Assembly (NCBI GenBank): GCA_944393295.1
Contig: CALXZR010000113.1
Location: forward strand, 1-14,682
Direction of reading: 5' to 3'
From: an uncultured Clostridia bacterium
GTDB lineage: Bacteria > Bacillota_A > Clostridia > TANB77 > CAG-508
DNA: 14,682 bases
In this document: piece by piece, positions 7,041 through 14,674 of the stretch
How the letters are laid out: the number at the start of each line of letters is the position of its first letter
Numbering within the stretch: the stretch's first letter is position 1
The notes under the pieces: model-generated
Databases searched by the model: none
What the model was told of the DNA's origin: nothing
Seen by the model: only the letters and a program-made list of their open reading frames with translations
Program-made: the position numbers and the translations under genes

Positions 7041-8453
7041 TTGGAATACGAAAATAAGAAGTTAGAAGAATTTAACAATTATTTAAGAGGAAGAAAAGTA
7101 GCCGTTATAGGACTTGGAGTTAGTAATATTCCACTTATATCTTATTTACATAATTTAAAATCAGAAGTAACAGTTTTTGATAGTAAAGAAATAGATCAAA
7201 TAGATAATGGCTTAATTAATCAAATTATTGATTATGGAATGAAATTTTCCTTTGGAAAAAACTATTTAAAGAAATTAAAAGGATTTGATATTATATTTCG
7301 TTCACCAAGCTGCCTGCCAACTGTTCCAGAGCTTGTAGAAGAAGCAGAAAGAGGAGCTATAATTACTACTGAAATAGAAATGGTTTTAGAGCTTAGTCCT
7401 AGTAAAATAATAGGTGTTACAGGAAGTGATGGAAAAACTACTACTACAACTTTAATTGCAAAAGTTTTAGAAGCAGGTGGCTATAATGTATTTCTTGGAG
7501 GAAATATAGGACATCCATTATTTACAGAAATTGATAAGATGACAGAAGAAGACTTTGTTGTATTAGAGCTTAGCAGTTTTCAATTAATGAATATGAAAAT
7601 TAGCCCAGCAGTTTCTGTAATTACAAATATCACTCCAAATCACTTAAATATTCATAGCTCTATGGAGGAATATATTGAAGCAAAACAAAATATTTTCAAA
7701 TACCAAGAACCAGAAAATTTGCTTGTTTTAAATTACGATAATGAGATTACAAGAGAGTGTAGTAAACTAACAAAAAGTAGAGTAATATTTTTTAGCAGTA
7801 ATGAAAAACTAGAAAATGGATATATAGTAGATGATGGAAAAATTAAATATTGTCAAGATGGTCTTAGAAAGCATATTTTAGATACAAGAAATATCATATT
7901 AAAAGGAAAACACAATGCCGAAAATATTTGTGCTGTACTTGCAGCAACAAGAGAATTTGTAGATGTACAAACAGCAGTTAAAGCTATATCTGAATTTAAA
8001 GGAGTAGAGCATAGAATTGAATTAGTAAAAGAAACTGAAGATAGGATAAAATGGTATAATGATTCAGCCTCTTCTAGTCCTACAAGAACAATGGTAGCAT
8101 TAAATGCTTTTTCTTTAAGAAATATAATTTTAATAGCAGGAGGATATGATAAAAATTTAGATTACAAACCTTTAGCAAAACCAATCATAGAAAATTGCAA
8201 AGAATTAATTCTAATTGGTCAAACAGCTGATAAAATAGAAAAAGTTGTTTTAGAAGAATTAGAAAAATCAAATAAAAAATTAGGTATTCATAAATGTAAT
8301 TCTTTAGAGCAAACTATAATGTTTGCTAATAGATTAAGCAGAAAAGGAGATGTGGTTTTATTTTCACCAGCAAGTGCAAGCTTTGATATGTTTAAAAACT
8401 TTGCTGATAGAGGAAATAAGTTCAAAGAATTGGTAAACAAGAAAATAAAATAG
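7041..8453 (+). CDS. murD: UDP-N-acetylmuramoylalanine--D-glutamate ligase
   Basis: MurD adds D-glutamate to UDP-MurNAc-L-Ala in cytoplasmic peptidoglycan precursor synthesis, using ATP. An N-terminal Rossmann-like domain carries VAVIGLGVSN. The ATP loop GSDGKTT begins near residue 128. TNITPNHLNIH and the EAK segment bearing the Lys expected to be carbamylated follow. HRIEL, NDSASSSPTRT and IAGGYDKNLDY mark the later domains, and the C-terminal FSPASASFDMFKNFADRG is characteristic of MurD. I place the start at TTG 7041 (470 aa) because AAAGGAAG at 7025-7032 is about 8 nt away. An in-frame GTG at 7032 adds three residues but overlaps the ribosome site. It is the second gene of a probable operon with the kinase-like gene and ends at the hairpin 8472-8520. 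Confidence 0.95.
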   Translation: MEYENKKLEEFNNYLRGRKVAVIGLGVSNIPLISYLHNLKSEVTVFDSKEIDQIDNGLINQIIDYGMKFSFGKNYLKKLKGFDIIFRSPSCLPTVPELVEEAERGAIITTEIEMVLELSPSKIIGVTGSDGKTTTTTLIAKVLEAGGYNVFLGGNIGHPLFTEIDKMTEEDFVVLELSSFQLMNMKISPAVSVITNITPNHLNIHSSMEEYIEAKQNIFKYQEPENLLVLNYDNEITRECSKLTKSRVIFFSSNEKLENGYIVDDGKIKYCQDGLRKHILDTRNIILKGKHNAENICAVLAATREFVDVQTAVKAISEFKGVEHRIELVKETEDRIKWYNDSASSSPTRTMVALNAFSLRNIILIAGGYDKNLDYKPLAKPIIENCKELILIGQTADKIEKVVLEELEKSNKKLGIHKCNSLEQTIMFANRLSRKGDVVLFSPASASFDMFKNFADRGNKFKELVNKKIK

Positions 8454-8471
8454 AAAATTGAATAAATTAAA

Positions 8472-8520
8472 AAAAATTCCCCATACTATTTTTATAAACT
8501 AATAGTAAAGGGGAATTTTT
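8472..8520 (+). terminator. murD terminator that also masks the next gene's ribosome site
   Basis: AAAAATTCCCC (8472-8482) pairs perfectly with GGGGAATTTTT (8510-8520), 11 bp, and after a small bulge TACTATT (8484-8490) pairs with AATAGTA (8501-8507). The 3' arm ends in five U residues, as in an intrinsic terminator. The same arm holds the only SD-like run (AGGGGA) of the CBS gene, whose ATG follows immediately at 8521. Transcription passing through would therefore produce an mRNA with a hidden ribosome site. Confidence 0.75.
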
Positions 8521-8949
8521 ATGAGAGTAAAAGATTGTATGTGTAATAATTTAGTAAAAGCAGCACCAGAAACTACTGTTACTGAAGCTGCAAAATTAAT
8601 GAATTCTAATCAGATAGGTTGTCTTCCAATTTGTTCATCAGATGACAAAGTTGTAGGTTTTGTAACAGATAGAGATATTATAACAAGAGCAGTTGCACAC
8701 AACAAAGATTGTAACAATACAAAGCTTTCTGATATAATGACTATTAATGTAATAAAAACTTCAGCAGATACAGACATAAAAGAAGCTGCTAATATTATGG
8801 CTAATAATCAAGTTCGTAGACTACCTGTATTAGAAAATGGAAAAGCAATTGGTGTTCTTACAATAGGAGATATAGCTCAGCAAGATAATATTTCTTGTGA
8901 AGAAGTAGGAAAAACTTTTGAATGCATTTGCGGTTGTGATGATAAATAA
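8521..8949 (+). CDS. CBS-pair domain protein
   Basis: A 142-residue protein consisting almost entirely of two CBS repeats: residues about 7-60 (DCMCNNLVKAAPETTVTEAA...GFVTDRDII) and about 71-124 (DIMTINVIKTSADTDIKEAA...GVLTIGDIA). Such CBS pairs (Bateman modules) bind adenosine nucleotides or related ligands; stand-alone pairs in Firmicutes (YhcV-like) have poorly defined roles. The second repeat keeps the VRRLPV segment. The short C-terminal tail FECICGCDDK has three Cys, and MCMC-like spacing (C6, C8) occurs near the N-terminus, which could bind metal or form disulfides (inference). The ATG at 8521 is 7 nt from GGGG inside the murD terminator, and no clear separate promoter is visible, so expression may depend on read-through or hairpin opening. 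A terminator follows at 9004. Confidence 0.85.
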   Translation: MRVKDCMCNNLVKAAPETTVTEAAKLMNSNQIGCLPICSSDDKVVGFVTDRDIITRAVAHNKDCNNTKLSDIMTINVIKTSADTDIKEAANIMANNQVRRLPVLENGKAIGVLTIGDIAQQDNISCEEVGKTFECICGCDDK

Positions 8950-9003
8950 TAAAAAGTAAGGTTTTCTGAAAATTTGCTAATATTATATGAGTAAATTATA
9001 AGT

Positions 9004-9048
9004 ATACTCGAAATTTGATTTTATTTTCAAGTTTCGAGTATTTTTTTA
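9004..9048 (+). terminator. Rho-independent terminator after the CBS gene
   Basis: ATACTCGAAA (9004-9013) pairs with TTTCGAGTAT (9032-9041), a 10-bp stem, with an inner TTGA/TCAA extension, followed directly by TTTTTT (9042-9047). It has the classic form. Confidence 0.9.
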
Positions 9049-9065
9049 TAGAAAAAAGTGTAAGC

Positions 9066-9071
9066 TATAAT
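9066..9071 (+). promoter_or_regulatory. Possible -10 box of the YtvI-like gene
   Basis: A perfect TATAAT lies 31 bp before the chosen ATG (9103), downstream of the previous terminator. At the expected distance only a T-rich, weak -35 is available, partly within the terminator U-tract, so the promoter is tentative. Confidence 0.35.
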
Positions 9072-9102
9072 AAATAAATTTTTGAATAAAGAAGAGGGAA
9101 AA

Positions 9103-10186
9103 ATGGAGAGAAAATATGAATATTCAAAAATATTAAAAAATTGTTTAGTATTGCTATTTGCAATTGTGCTTTTCTATTTAGGATTAAAACTTAGCATTTT
9201 TTATATGCCTTTTTTAATTGGATACATTATTTCTATACTAATAGAACCATTAATAAAATTTGTAAAAAATAAAACCAATCTCTCAAGGAAAACTAGCAGT
9301 GTAATAGTTTTAGTTTTTGTATTTATATTATTAATAGCTCTTATGATATGGGGAGTTATTACTCTTATAAACGAACTTAGCGATTTTTTAAGCGGTATGA
9401 ATATGTATCTAGATAAAATTATTAACTTTATTAGAGAGGCTTGGAAATACTTAGAGCAATTTAATTTACCAGATGACATAAATTATTTACTACAAAATAG
9501 CGTAACAGAAATTTTTAATGGATTTTCTACAATGCTAAAAAATTCAATGACTAAGATCTTGCAGTCTATAAGTTCAATACCTACAATATTTATTTATTCA
9601 ATAATTACAATACTTGCAACTTACTTTATTAGCTCAGATAAATTTTATATATTAGATAGATTAGAACATCATTTTCCAAAAAGCTGGGTTGGAAAAGTAA
9701 GAATGCATTTATCTGAAATAATAAGTAGCCTTGGAAAATATTTAAAAGCAGAAGCAATACTAATCTTAATTACTTTTATTATAGTAACAATAGGATTAAA
9801 TTTATTTTATATATTGGATATGAAGATTACTTATCCATTTTTAATGGCTGTATTTATAGGATTTGTAGATGCGCTTCCAATACTTCGGAGCAGGTACAGT
9901 GTTTATACCATGGATATTAATTGAATTATTAAATTCAAATAAAGGTCTAGCCTTTGCTTTATTAGGACTTTATATATTAACTATTGTGGTAAAACAAATT
10001 TTAGAGCCTAAATTAGTAAGTAATAAAATTGGCATTCATCCAATTTTTACATTAGTGGCAATGTATACAGGATTTAAATTAATAGGTGTACTTGGAATGC
10101 TTTTAGGACCTATTGTACTGGTAATATTAAAAAATATTTTTGCAACAAGTATCGACAAGGGTTTAATAAAGTCAATTATAGAATAA
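9103..10186 (+). pseudogene. AI-2E family/YtvI-like membrane permease, split by a one-base insertion
   Basis: Two overlapping frames form one 360-residue membrane protein. The first runs from ATG 9103 to IGFVDALPIL (9883-9885), then becomes RSRYSVYTMDIN and stops at 9922-9924. The +1 frame continues the family sequence as GAGTVFIPWILIELLNSN from 9887 and ends at 10186. Ignoring base 9886 (C) restores one product. Two N-terminal helices, a long soluble insertion with amphipathic helices, and C-terminal helices with DALPIL-GAGT and QILEPKLVSNKIGIHP fit the AI-2E/PerM family; YtvI, linked to sporulation, is the closest named type. The ATG is chosen for AGAGGG at 9093-9098, though that spacing is short; an in-frame TTG at 9082 is an alternative. 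Explanations are sequencing error, a true mutation, or +1 frameshifting at CUU-CGG. The protein family is secure; its state is not. Confidence 0.85.
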
Positions 10187-10190
10187 ATTA

Positions 10191-10221
10191 GTCAATAGGC
10201 ATAAAATTTTTGCCTATTGAC
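10191..10221. terminator. Hairpin between convergent genes, probable two-way terminator
   Basis: GTCAATAGGCA (10191-10201) pairs perfectly with TGCCTATTGAC (10211-10221) around the loop TAAAATTTT. It lies exactly between the ends of the forward permease gene and the reverse OB-like gene. Neither side has a long U-tract, and the reverse side is the more U-rich, so efficiency is uncertain. Confidence 0.55.
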
Positions 10222-10225
10222 ACAT

Positions 10226-10783
10226 CTAATAAATAACAGCTGTTGGCACATAGCTATCATCTGGTTGTTCTACAAATTTATTTTCAGGAGCTGTAGTTTT
10301 TTCAATATTACTAATTTTTAAAATAGGAATTTCTCCAAAATATTCACCTTTTTCTATAGTTCCCGTTATTTTTACCCAATCGCCATTATTAAAATCTTTT
10401 GCATTTTCTACACTACATAAAAAACCTACAACTACAGATTGTAGGTGATTAGAGTCAATGTACATATCTCTTGCTAAAATAAATTCATTATCTTTAATAT
10501 TTGGAACACGATATACATATCCAGTAAAAGAAATTTGTTGTCCAATGTAAGTATTTAAATCCTCATGTACCATTTTTAAAACATCAGTATAGTTAGATTC
10601 AGTTAATAGTGCAATCTCATTTGTAGGTAGGCAATCACTGTCTACAATAGTAGTATCTTTTTCAATCGTCTTTAGCATTTTTATTAGAGCTATGATACTA
10701 ATAATAACACATATAATTGCAAGAATAATAAAAAGAGTTTTTGCAATAGTAGATTTTTTTAATTTTAAATTGAAAACAAACAT
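10226..10783 (-). CDS. Membrane-anchored protein with a probable OB-fold domain
   Basis: A 185-residue protein with a short basic cytoplasmic start, one transmembrane segment (about residues 14-36, FIILAIICVIISIIAL) and an extracytoplasmic domain. That domain contains YIGQQISFTGYVYR, FILARDMYI, VVVGFLC, GDWVKITGTIEKGEYFGEIPILKI and a C-terminal FVEQPDDSYVPT. Alternating beta-strand character with G-W-V-x-I-x-G suggests an OB-fold; it resembles the C-terminal part of the YcgQ/TIGR03943 (DUF1980) family, here without that family's membrane domain (from memory, not searched). I choose ATG 10783 because AAAGGA (10792-10797) is 8 nt away; an ATG at 10792 overlaps the ribosome site. It is transcribed alone, opposite to its neighbours. 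Ligand and role are unknown. It is certainly a coding gene; the family call is moderate. Confidence 0.75.
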   Translation of the reverse strand: MFVFNLKLKKSTIAKTLFIILAIICVIISIIALIKMLKTIEKDTTIVDSDCLPTNEIALLTESNYTDVLKMVHEDLNTYIGQQISFTGYVYRVPNIKDNEFILARDMYIDSNHLQSVVVGFLCSVENAKDFNNGDWVKITGTIEKGEYFGEIPILKISNIEKTTAPENKFVEQPDDSYVPTAVIY

Positions 10784-10812
10784 AGTAACCATCCTTTACG
10801 CAAGTTGTAATT

Positions 10813-10840
10813 GCTCTTCTAAACCTTAAATTAGTAGAGC
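10813..10840 (-). repeat. Inverted repeat in the leader of the OB-like gene
   Basis: GCTCTTCTAA (10813-10822) pairs with TTAGTAGAGC (10831-10840) with one mismatch, around an 8-nt loop. It lies 16-48 nt upstream of the reverse gene's ribosome site, where it could be an operator or an mRNA leader hairpin. No promoter could be placed with confidence between 10800 and 10900 on the reverse strand. Confidence 0.4.
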
Positions 10841-10916
10841 TTCTTTTATTAATTAAAGGTTATGCTCCAAAATGTAAAATATGATTAAGTAATAAGAAAA
10901 TTTGAAATATAGATTA

Positions 10917-10945
10917 TTGATAATAAACTTCTTTTATGATATTAT
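10917..10945 (+). promoter_or_regulatory. Promoter of the GNAT gene
   Basis: TTGATA at 10917-10922, exactly 17 bp, TATTAT at 10940-10945, with TG at 10937-10938 giving an extended -10. Transcription would start near 10951, about 30 nt before the ATG. Confidence 0.65.
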
Positions 10946-10980
10946 AGCAATATAAAAATTCTTTGTGTGGAGATTAAATT

Positions 10981-11490
10981 ATGGAGAATATCAAAATTAG
11001 AAATGTAGAAATAGATGATTTATCAAGTGTTGTTGATATTCAAATTAAAGGATGGCAAACAGCATACAAAGGAATTATAGATGATAGCTTTTTAAAAACA
11101 ATGAGCAAAGAAGAAAGACTAGAAAAAAGAAGAGAAGATTTTAGGCAAAATGGATTTATTGTTGCAGAATTAAACAAAGAAATTGCTGGATTTTGTAGAT
11201 ATATTGATAGCAATAAATTTTCACAAGATATACCTAATATAGATTGTGAGTTATTAGCAATATATGTAAAACCAGAGTTAAAGTATAAAGGAATAGGAAC
11301 AAAATTATTTGAGTATGTAGTTAAAGAATTTAAAATGAAGAACAAAACAAAAATGATATTATGGTGCTTAAAAGATAATGAGCCTTCAAAAAAATTTTAT
11401 ACAAAAATGGGAGGAAAAATTATAAAAGAGAGAGCCATAAAAATAGGTAAAAAAAGTTACGATGAAGTAGGATTTATATATAACATATAA
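10981..11490 (+). CDS. GNAT family N-acetyltransferase
   Basis: A 169-residue protein matching the GNAT fold, which transfers an acetyl group from acetyl-CoA to an amine. It starts IKIRNVEIDDLSSVVDIQIKGWQTAYKGII, typical of the RimI-like/YobR-type subgroup in which 'W..AY.GI' follows the first helix. The central LLAIYVKPELKYKGIGTKLFEYV is motif A, with the acetyl-CoA pyrophosphate loop K-Y-K-G-I-G at residues 101-106. NEPSKKFYTKMGGK is motif B, followed by the usual 'G......I..K.Y.E..F' ending. ATG at 10981 is preceded by GGAG at 10969-10972 with 8 nt spacing and a good promoter. The substrate cannot be told from the sequence; small amines, antibiotics or protein N-termini are all possible. 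It appears to be a single-gene unit. Confidence 0.9.
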   Translation: MENIKIRNVEIDDLSSVVDIQIKGWQTAYKGIIDDSFLKTMSKEERLEKRREDFRQNGFIVAELNKEIAGFCRYIDSNKFSQDIPNIDCELLAIYVKPELKYKGIGTKLFEYVVKEFKMKNKTKMILWCLKDNEPSKKFYTKMGGKIIKERAIKIGKKSYDEVGFIYNI

Positions 11491-11536
11491 TATATATTAA
11501 GATATTAATTTATTTAATAATACTTAGGAGTTTATT

Positions 11537-11656
11537 ATGAATACAAAAGAAAAAAATAAACAATTGGAAGAAGCAAGAATGCGAAAAATAAATATGAAAA
11601 TATTTCCAATATATAATATGCTTGGAACAGATTTTGTTTTTTATTATGCAAGTTAG
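11537..11656 (+). pseudogene. Short ORF, probable 5' remnant of an MFS transporter gene
   Basis: A 39-codon frame with TAGGAG at 11525-11530, 6 nt before its ATG. After a charged start it reads MKIFPIYNMLGTDFVFYYAS and stops. The pattern K-I-F/Y-P-I-Y-x-M/L-x-x-x-D-x-x-F-Y-Y-A recalls the N-terminus of a clostridial MFS transporter group, where the first membrane helix would continue at this point (from memory, unverified). Directly after the stop, another frame reads LVGEEYPKEDIEII and stops, which looks like the C-terminal tail of some protein. A deletion that joined the start of one gene to the end of the same or another gene would explain both. The alternative is a genuine 39-residue protein. 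The intact SD suggests it is still translated. Confidence 0.45.
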
Positions 11657-11710
11657 TTGGAGAAGAATATCCAAAGGAGGATATTGAAATAATATAATAT
11701 TTAATTAGCT

Positions 11711-11738
11711 GTTTTACAGTAAAAAAATACTGTAAAAC
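11711..11738. terminator. Perfect hairpin upstream of the secA promoter
   Basis: GTTTTACAGTA (11711-11721) pairs perfectly with TACTGTAAAAC (11728-11738) around a loop of six A. It stands after the short remnant ORF and just before the secA -35 box, so it probably ends transcription from the GNAT unit. The following bases (TTGCAATTCACTTC) are not a strong U-tract, which keeps the call tentative. Confidence 0.55.
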
Positions 11739-11767
11739 TTGCAATTCACTTCATTTAGTGATATATT
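11739..11767 (+). promoter_or_regulatory. secA promoter
   Basis: TTGCAA at 11739-11744, exactly 17 bp, TATATT at 11762-11767, with TG at 11759-11760 as an extended -10. Transcription would start near 11773, giving a leader of about 48 nt. CACT/AGTG (11747-11750 and 11757-11760) forms a small inverted repeat inside the spacer. Confidence 0.65.
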
Positions 11768-11820
11768 TTAAAAGACAAATTTCACAAAGGATTTGCAACA
11801 TAAATTTAGGAGGCTTTTAA

Positions 11821-14601
11821 ATGGGATTATTAAACAAAATTTTTGGTACATATAGTGAAAAAGAAGTAAAAAGAGTAATGCCAATAATAGATAAGATTAA
11901 TAGCTTAGAACCAGAAATGGAGAAACTAACAGATAAAGAATTGGCAGGAAAAACAGAATATTTTAAAGAACAATTATCCAATGGAAAAACTTTAGATGAT
12001 ATTTTACCAGAAGCATTTGCAACAGTTAGAGAAGCATCAAAAAGAGTATTAGGAATGAGACATTTTGATGTTCAGCTAATAGGTGGTATTATACTTCATC
12101 AAGGTAGAATTTCAGAAATGAAAACTGGTGAAGGAAAAACTTTAGTAGCAACTTTACCAGTTTATTTAAATGCTTTAACTGGAAAGGGTGTTCATGTTGT
12201 AACAGTTAACGAATACTTAGCTAAAAGAGATAGCGAATGGATGGGAAAAGTATATCGTTTTTTAGGTTTATCAGTTGGCTTAGTACTAAGTAGAATGGAA
12301 CCTGCCGCTAAAAGAAAAGCTTATAATGCAGATGTAACTTATGGTACAAATAGTGAATATGGATTTGACTATTTAAGAGATAATATGGTTATTCGTAAAG
12401 AAGATATGGTACAAAGAGGATTAAACTACGCTATCGTAGATGAGATAGATAGTATTTTAATTGATGAAGCAAGAACACCACTTATAATTTCTGGTAGAGC
12501 AAATAAATCTTCAGACTTATACAAAAAAGCAGATACTTTTGTTAGAAAACTAAAACCAAAAGTTATTATAGAAGAGGATACGAAAGATATTGATCAAGCA
12601 GAAGATAATGAAAAATATGATTATATAGTAGATTTAAAAGCTAAATCTGCAACTCTAACTCAAAAAGGTATTGAAAAAGCAGAGAGCTTCTTTGGTGTGG
12701 AAAACTTAAACGATTTAGAAAACTCTGACCTAGTACACAACATAAATCAAGCTCTTCATGCTCACGGTGTAAAGAAAAAAGATGTAGATTATATTGTTAA
12801 AGATGGAGAAGTTTTAATAGTAGACGAATTTACTGGTCGTATTATGTATGGTAGAAGATATAGTGATGGACTTCATCAAGCTATTGAAGCAAAGGAAAAT
12901 GTAAAAATAGCAGATGAATCTAAAACTCTAGCTACAATTACTTACCAAAATTATTTTAGAATGTATGAAAAACTAGCTGGTATGACTGGTACTGCTATGA
13001 CAGAAGAAAATGAATTTAAAGAAATTTACAATCTAGATGTTATTGAAATACCTACAAATAAACCACTAATTAGAAAAGATTTAACTGATGTTATATATAA
13101 AAACGAAGCTGCAAAATATAGAGCAATTATAGCTGACATTAAAGAAGCTCATAGCAAAGGTCAACCAATTTTAGTTGGTACAGTTTCTATTGATAAATCA
13201 GAAAAACTAAGTAATCTACTTAAAAAAGAGGGATTAGAGCATGAAGTATTAAACGCAAAAAATCATGAAAAAGAAGCAGAAATTATAGCACAAGCTGGTA
13301 AATTTGGTGCAATTACAATAGCTACTAATATGGCTGGTCGTGGTACTGATATTATGCTTGGTGGAAATAGTGAATATTTAGCAAAACAAGAAATGAGAAA
13401 GCAAAAATACTCTGAAGAACTTATTGTACAAGCTACAGCTTTTAACGAAACAGATGATGAGGAAGTTTTAGAAGCTAGAAAGAAATTTAAAGCTTTAGAA
13501 GAAAAGTTTGATGAAGATATCAAAGACGAAAAGCAAAAAGTTATAGAAGCTGGTGGACTAAAAATTATAGGTACAGAACGCCACGAGTCAAGAAGAATTG
13601 ACAATCAGTTAAGAGGTCGTAGTGGTCGTCAAGGAGATCCTGGTGAGACAAGATTTTACTTAGCATTAGACGATAGCTTACTAAAAATCTTTGGTGGAGA
13701 TATAATTACAAGTATTTTCGAAAGAGGTAATTTACCAGAAGATTTACCAATAGAAGTAAAATTAGTTGCAAAAACTATAGAAAATGCACAAAGCAAAGTA
13801 GAAGGCAGAAACTTTTCAATTCGTAAGCATATATTAAGCTATGATGATGTAATGAATGTTCAAAGAGAAATTATCTACTCTCAAAGAAGAACCGTTTTAG
13901 ATGGAGAGAATATAAGAGACAATATTGTAGCAATGCTAAATGAATCAGCAGAAATGATTGTAGATACATATAGACAAGAAATTGAAGATAATAGTATAAA
14001 TAGAGAAACTTTAGCAAATGAAATTTTTGCTAATTTAGGAATTTCAAATGTTGACGAATTAAAAGAAGATAAAATAAATGTAAATAACTTAATTCAAGAA
14101 TTGCAAGATAAGACTTTGGCAGCCTATGAGCAAAAAGAAGAGTCTATTGGAGCACCAATGAGAGAACTAGAAAGAGTTGTTTTATTGAAGGTAGTAGATA
14201 GTAAGTGGATGGATCATATCGACAGCATGGATGAATTAAAAAATGGTATAGGTTTAAGAGCTTATGGTCAAAAAGACCCAGTTGTTCAATATAGAATTGA
14301 AGGCGGAGAGATGTTTGACGAGATGATTGCTCAAATAAAACTAGAAGTTACTAAAATTTTACTTCATATTACAAAGCAAGAAAAGACTGTTGAAAGAAAA
14401 AGTGCTGCAAGTATAACTTCAACAGCAATAGATAGAAGTGCAATAGATGGAATGAATGTAGAAGGTGAAAGCAAACCACAAAATGCTTCAGAAAACAAGC
14501 CTCAGCCAATAAGAAATGAAGGACCAAAAGTAGGAAGAAATGATCCTTGTCCATGCGGAAGTGGTAAGAAATACAAGAATTGTTGTGGTAAAAATCAATA
14601 A
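11821..14601 (+). CDS. secA: Preprotein translocase ATPase SecA
   Basis: SecA is the motor ATPase that pushes unfolded preproteins through SecYEG at the membrane. All landmarks are present in 926 residues: the N-terminal [36 protein letters not shown] with Walker A around 102-107, the DEAD-type box [15 protein letters not shown] (206 onward), YDYLRDNM just before it, the preprotein-binding region with [72 protein letters not shown], the scaffold helix, and a C-terminal zinc site [17 protein letters not shown] (Cys 910, 912, 921, 922) that binds SecB or lipid and ribosome partners. The ATG follows AGGAGG (11808-11813) by 7 nt. It has its own extended -10 promoter. The length is somewhat above B. 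subtilis SecA (about 841), mainly from an acidic insert near residues 240-280 and around 535-580. No defect is seen. Confidence 0.98.
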   Translation: MGLLNKIFGTYSEKEVKRVMPIIDKINSLEPEMEKLTDKELAGKTEYFKEQLSNGKTLDDILPEAFATVREASKRVLGMRHFDVQLIGGIILHQGRISEMKTGEGKTLVATLPVYLNALTGKGVHVVTVNEYLAKRDSEWMGKVYRFLGLSVGLVLSRMEPAAKRKAYNADVTYGTNSEYGFDYLRDNMVIRKEDMVQRGLNYAIVDEIDSILIDEARTPLIISGRANKSSDLYKKADTFVRKLKPKVIIEEDTKDIDQAEDNEKYDYIVDLKAKSATLTQKGIEKAESFFGVENLNDLENSDLVHNINQALHAHGVKKKDVDYIVKDGEVLIVDEFTGRIMYGRRYSDGLHQAIEAKENVKIADESKTLATITYQNYFRMYEKLAGMTGTAMTEENEFKEIYNLDVIEIPTNKPLIRKDLTDVIYKNEAAKYRAIIADIKEAHSKGQPILVGTVSIDKSEKLSNLLKKEGLEHEVLNAKNHEKEAEIIAQAGKFGAITIATNMAGRGTDIMLGGNSEYLAKQEMRKQKYSEELIVQATAFNETDDEEVLEARKKFKALEEKFDEDIKDEKQKVIEAGGLKIIGTERHESRRIDNQLRGRSGRQGDPGETRFYLALDDSLLKIFGGDIITSIFERGNLPEDLPIEVKLVAKTIENAQSKVEGRNFSIRKHILSYDDVMNVQREIIYSQRRTVLDGENIRDNIVAMLNESAEMIVDTYRQEIEDNSINRETLANEIFANLGISNVDELKEDKINVNNLIQELQDKTLAAYEQKEESIGAPMRELERVVLLKVVDSKWMDHIDSMDELKNGIGLRAYGQKDPVVQYRIEGGEMFDEMIAQIKLEVTKILLHITKQEKTVERKSAASITSTAIDRSAIDGMNVEGESKPQNASENKPQPIRNEGPKVGRNDPCPCGSGKKYKNCCGKNQ

Positions 14602-14654
14602 TATCAAGGGTTACAGGATATAAACGAATGTATAAGATATAGTAAAAATAGCAT

Positions 14655-14674
14655 TTTGACATCCATTTGACATC
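14655..14674 (+). repeat. Tandem TTTGACATC direct repeat after secA
   Basis: TTTGACATC occurs at 14655-14663 and again at 14666-14674, with 11-bp periodicity. Each copy contains a perfect -35 consensus TTGACA (14656-14661 and 14667-14672). The window ends 8 bp later, so no -10 can be checked. It may be the -35 region of the next gene's promoter, with two registers, or a protein-binding site. Confidence 0.5.

Noticed and set aside
11537..11656. SecM-like arrest peptide controlling secA
   Set aside because: The ORF has no complete signal sequence or recognisable stalling motif, and a hairpin and a good secA promoter lie between it and secA.
11535..11744. Reverse-strand 69-codon frame in the GNAT-secA gap
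   Set aside because: Its hydrophobic Tyr/Phe/Leu composition is what AT-rich antisense gives; there is no SD, and it crosses the hairpin and the forward remnant ORF.
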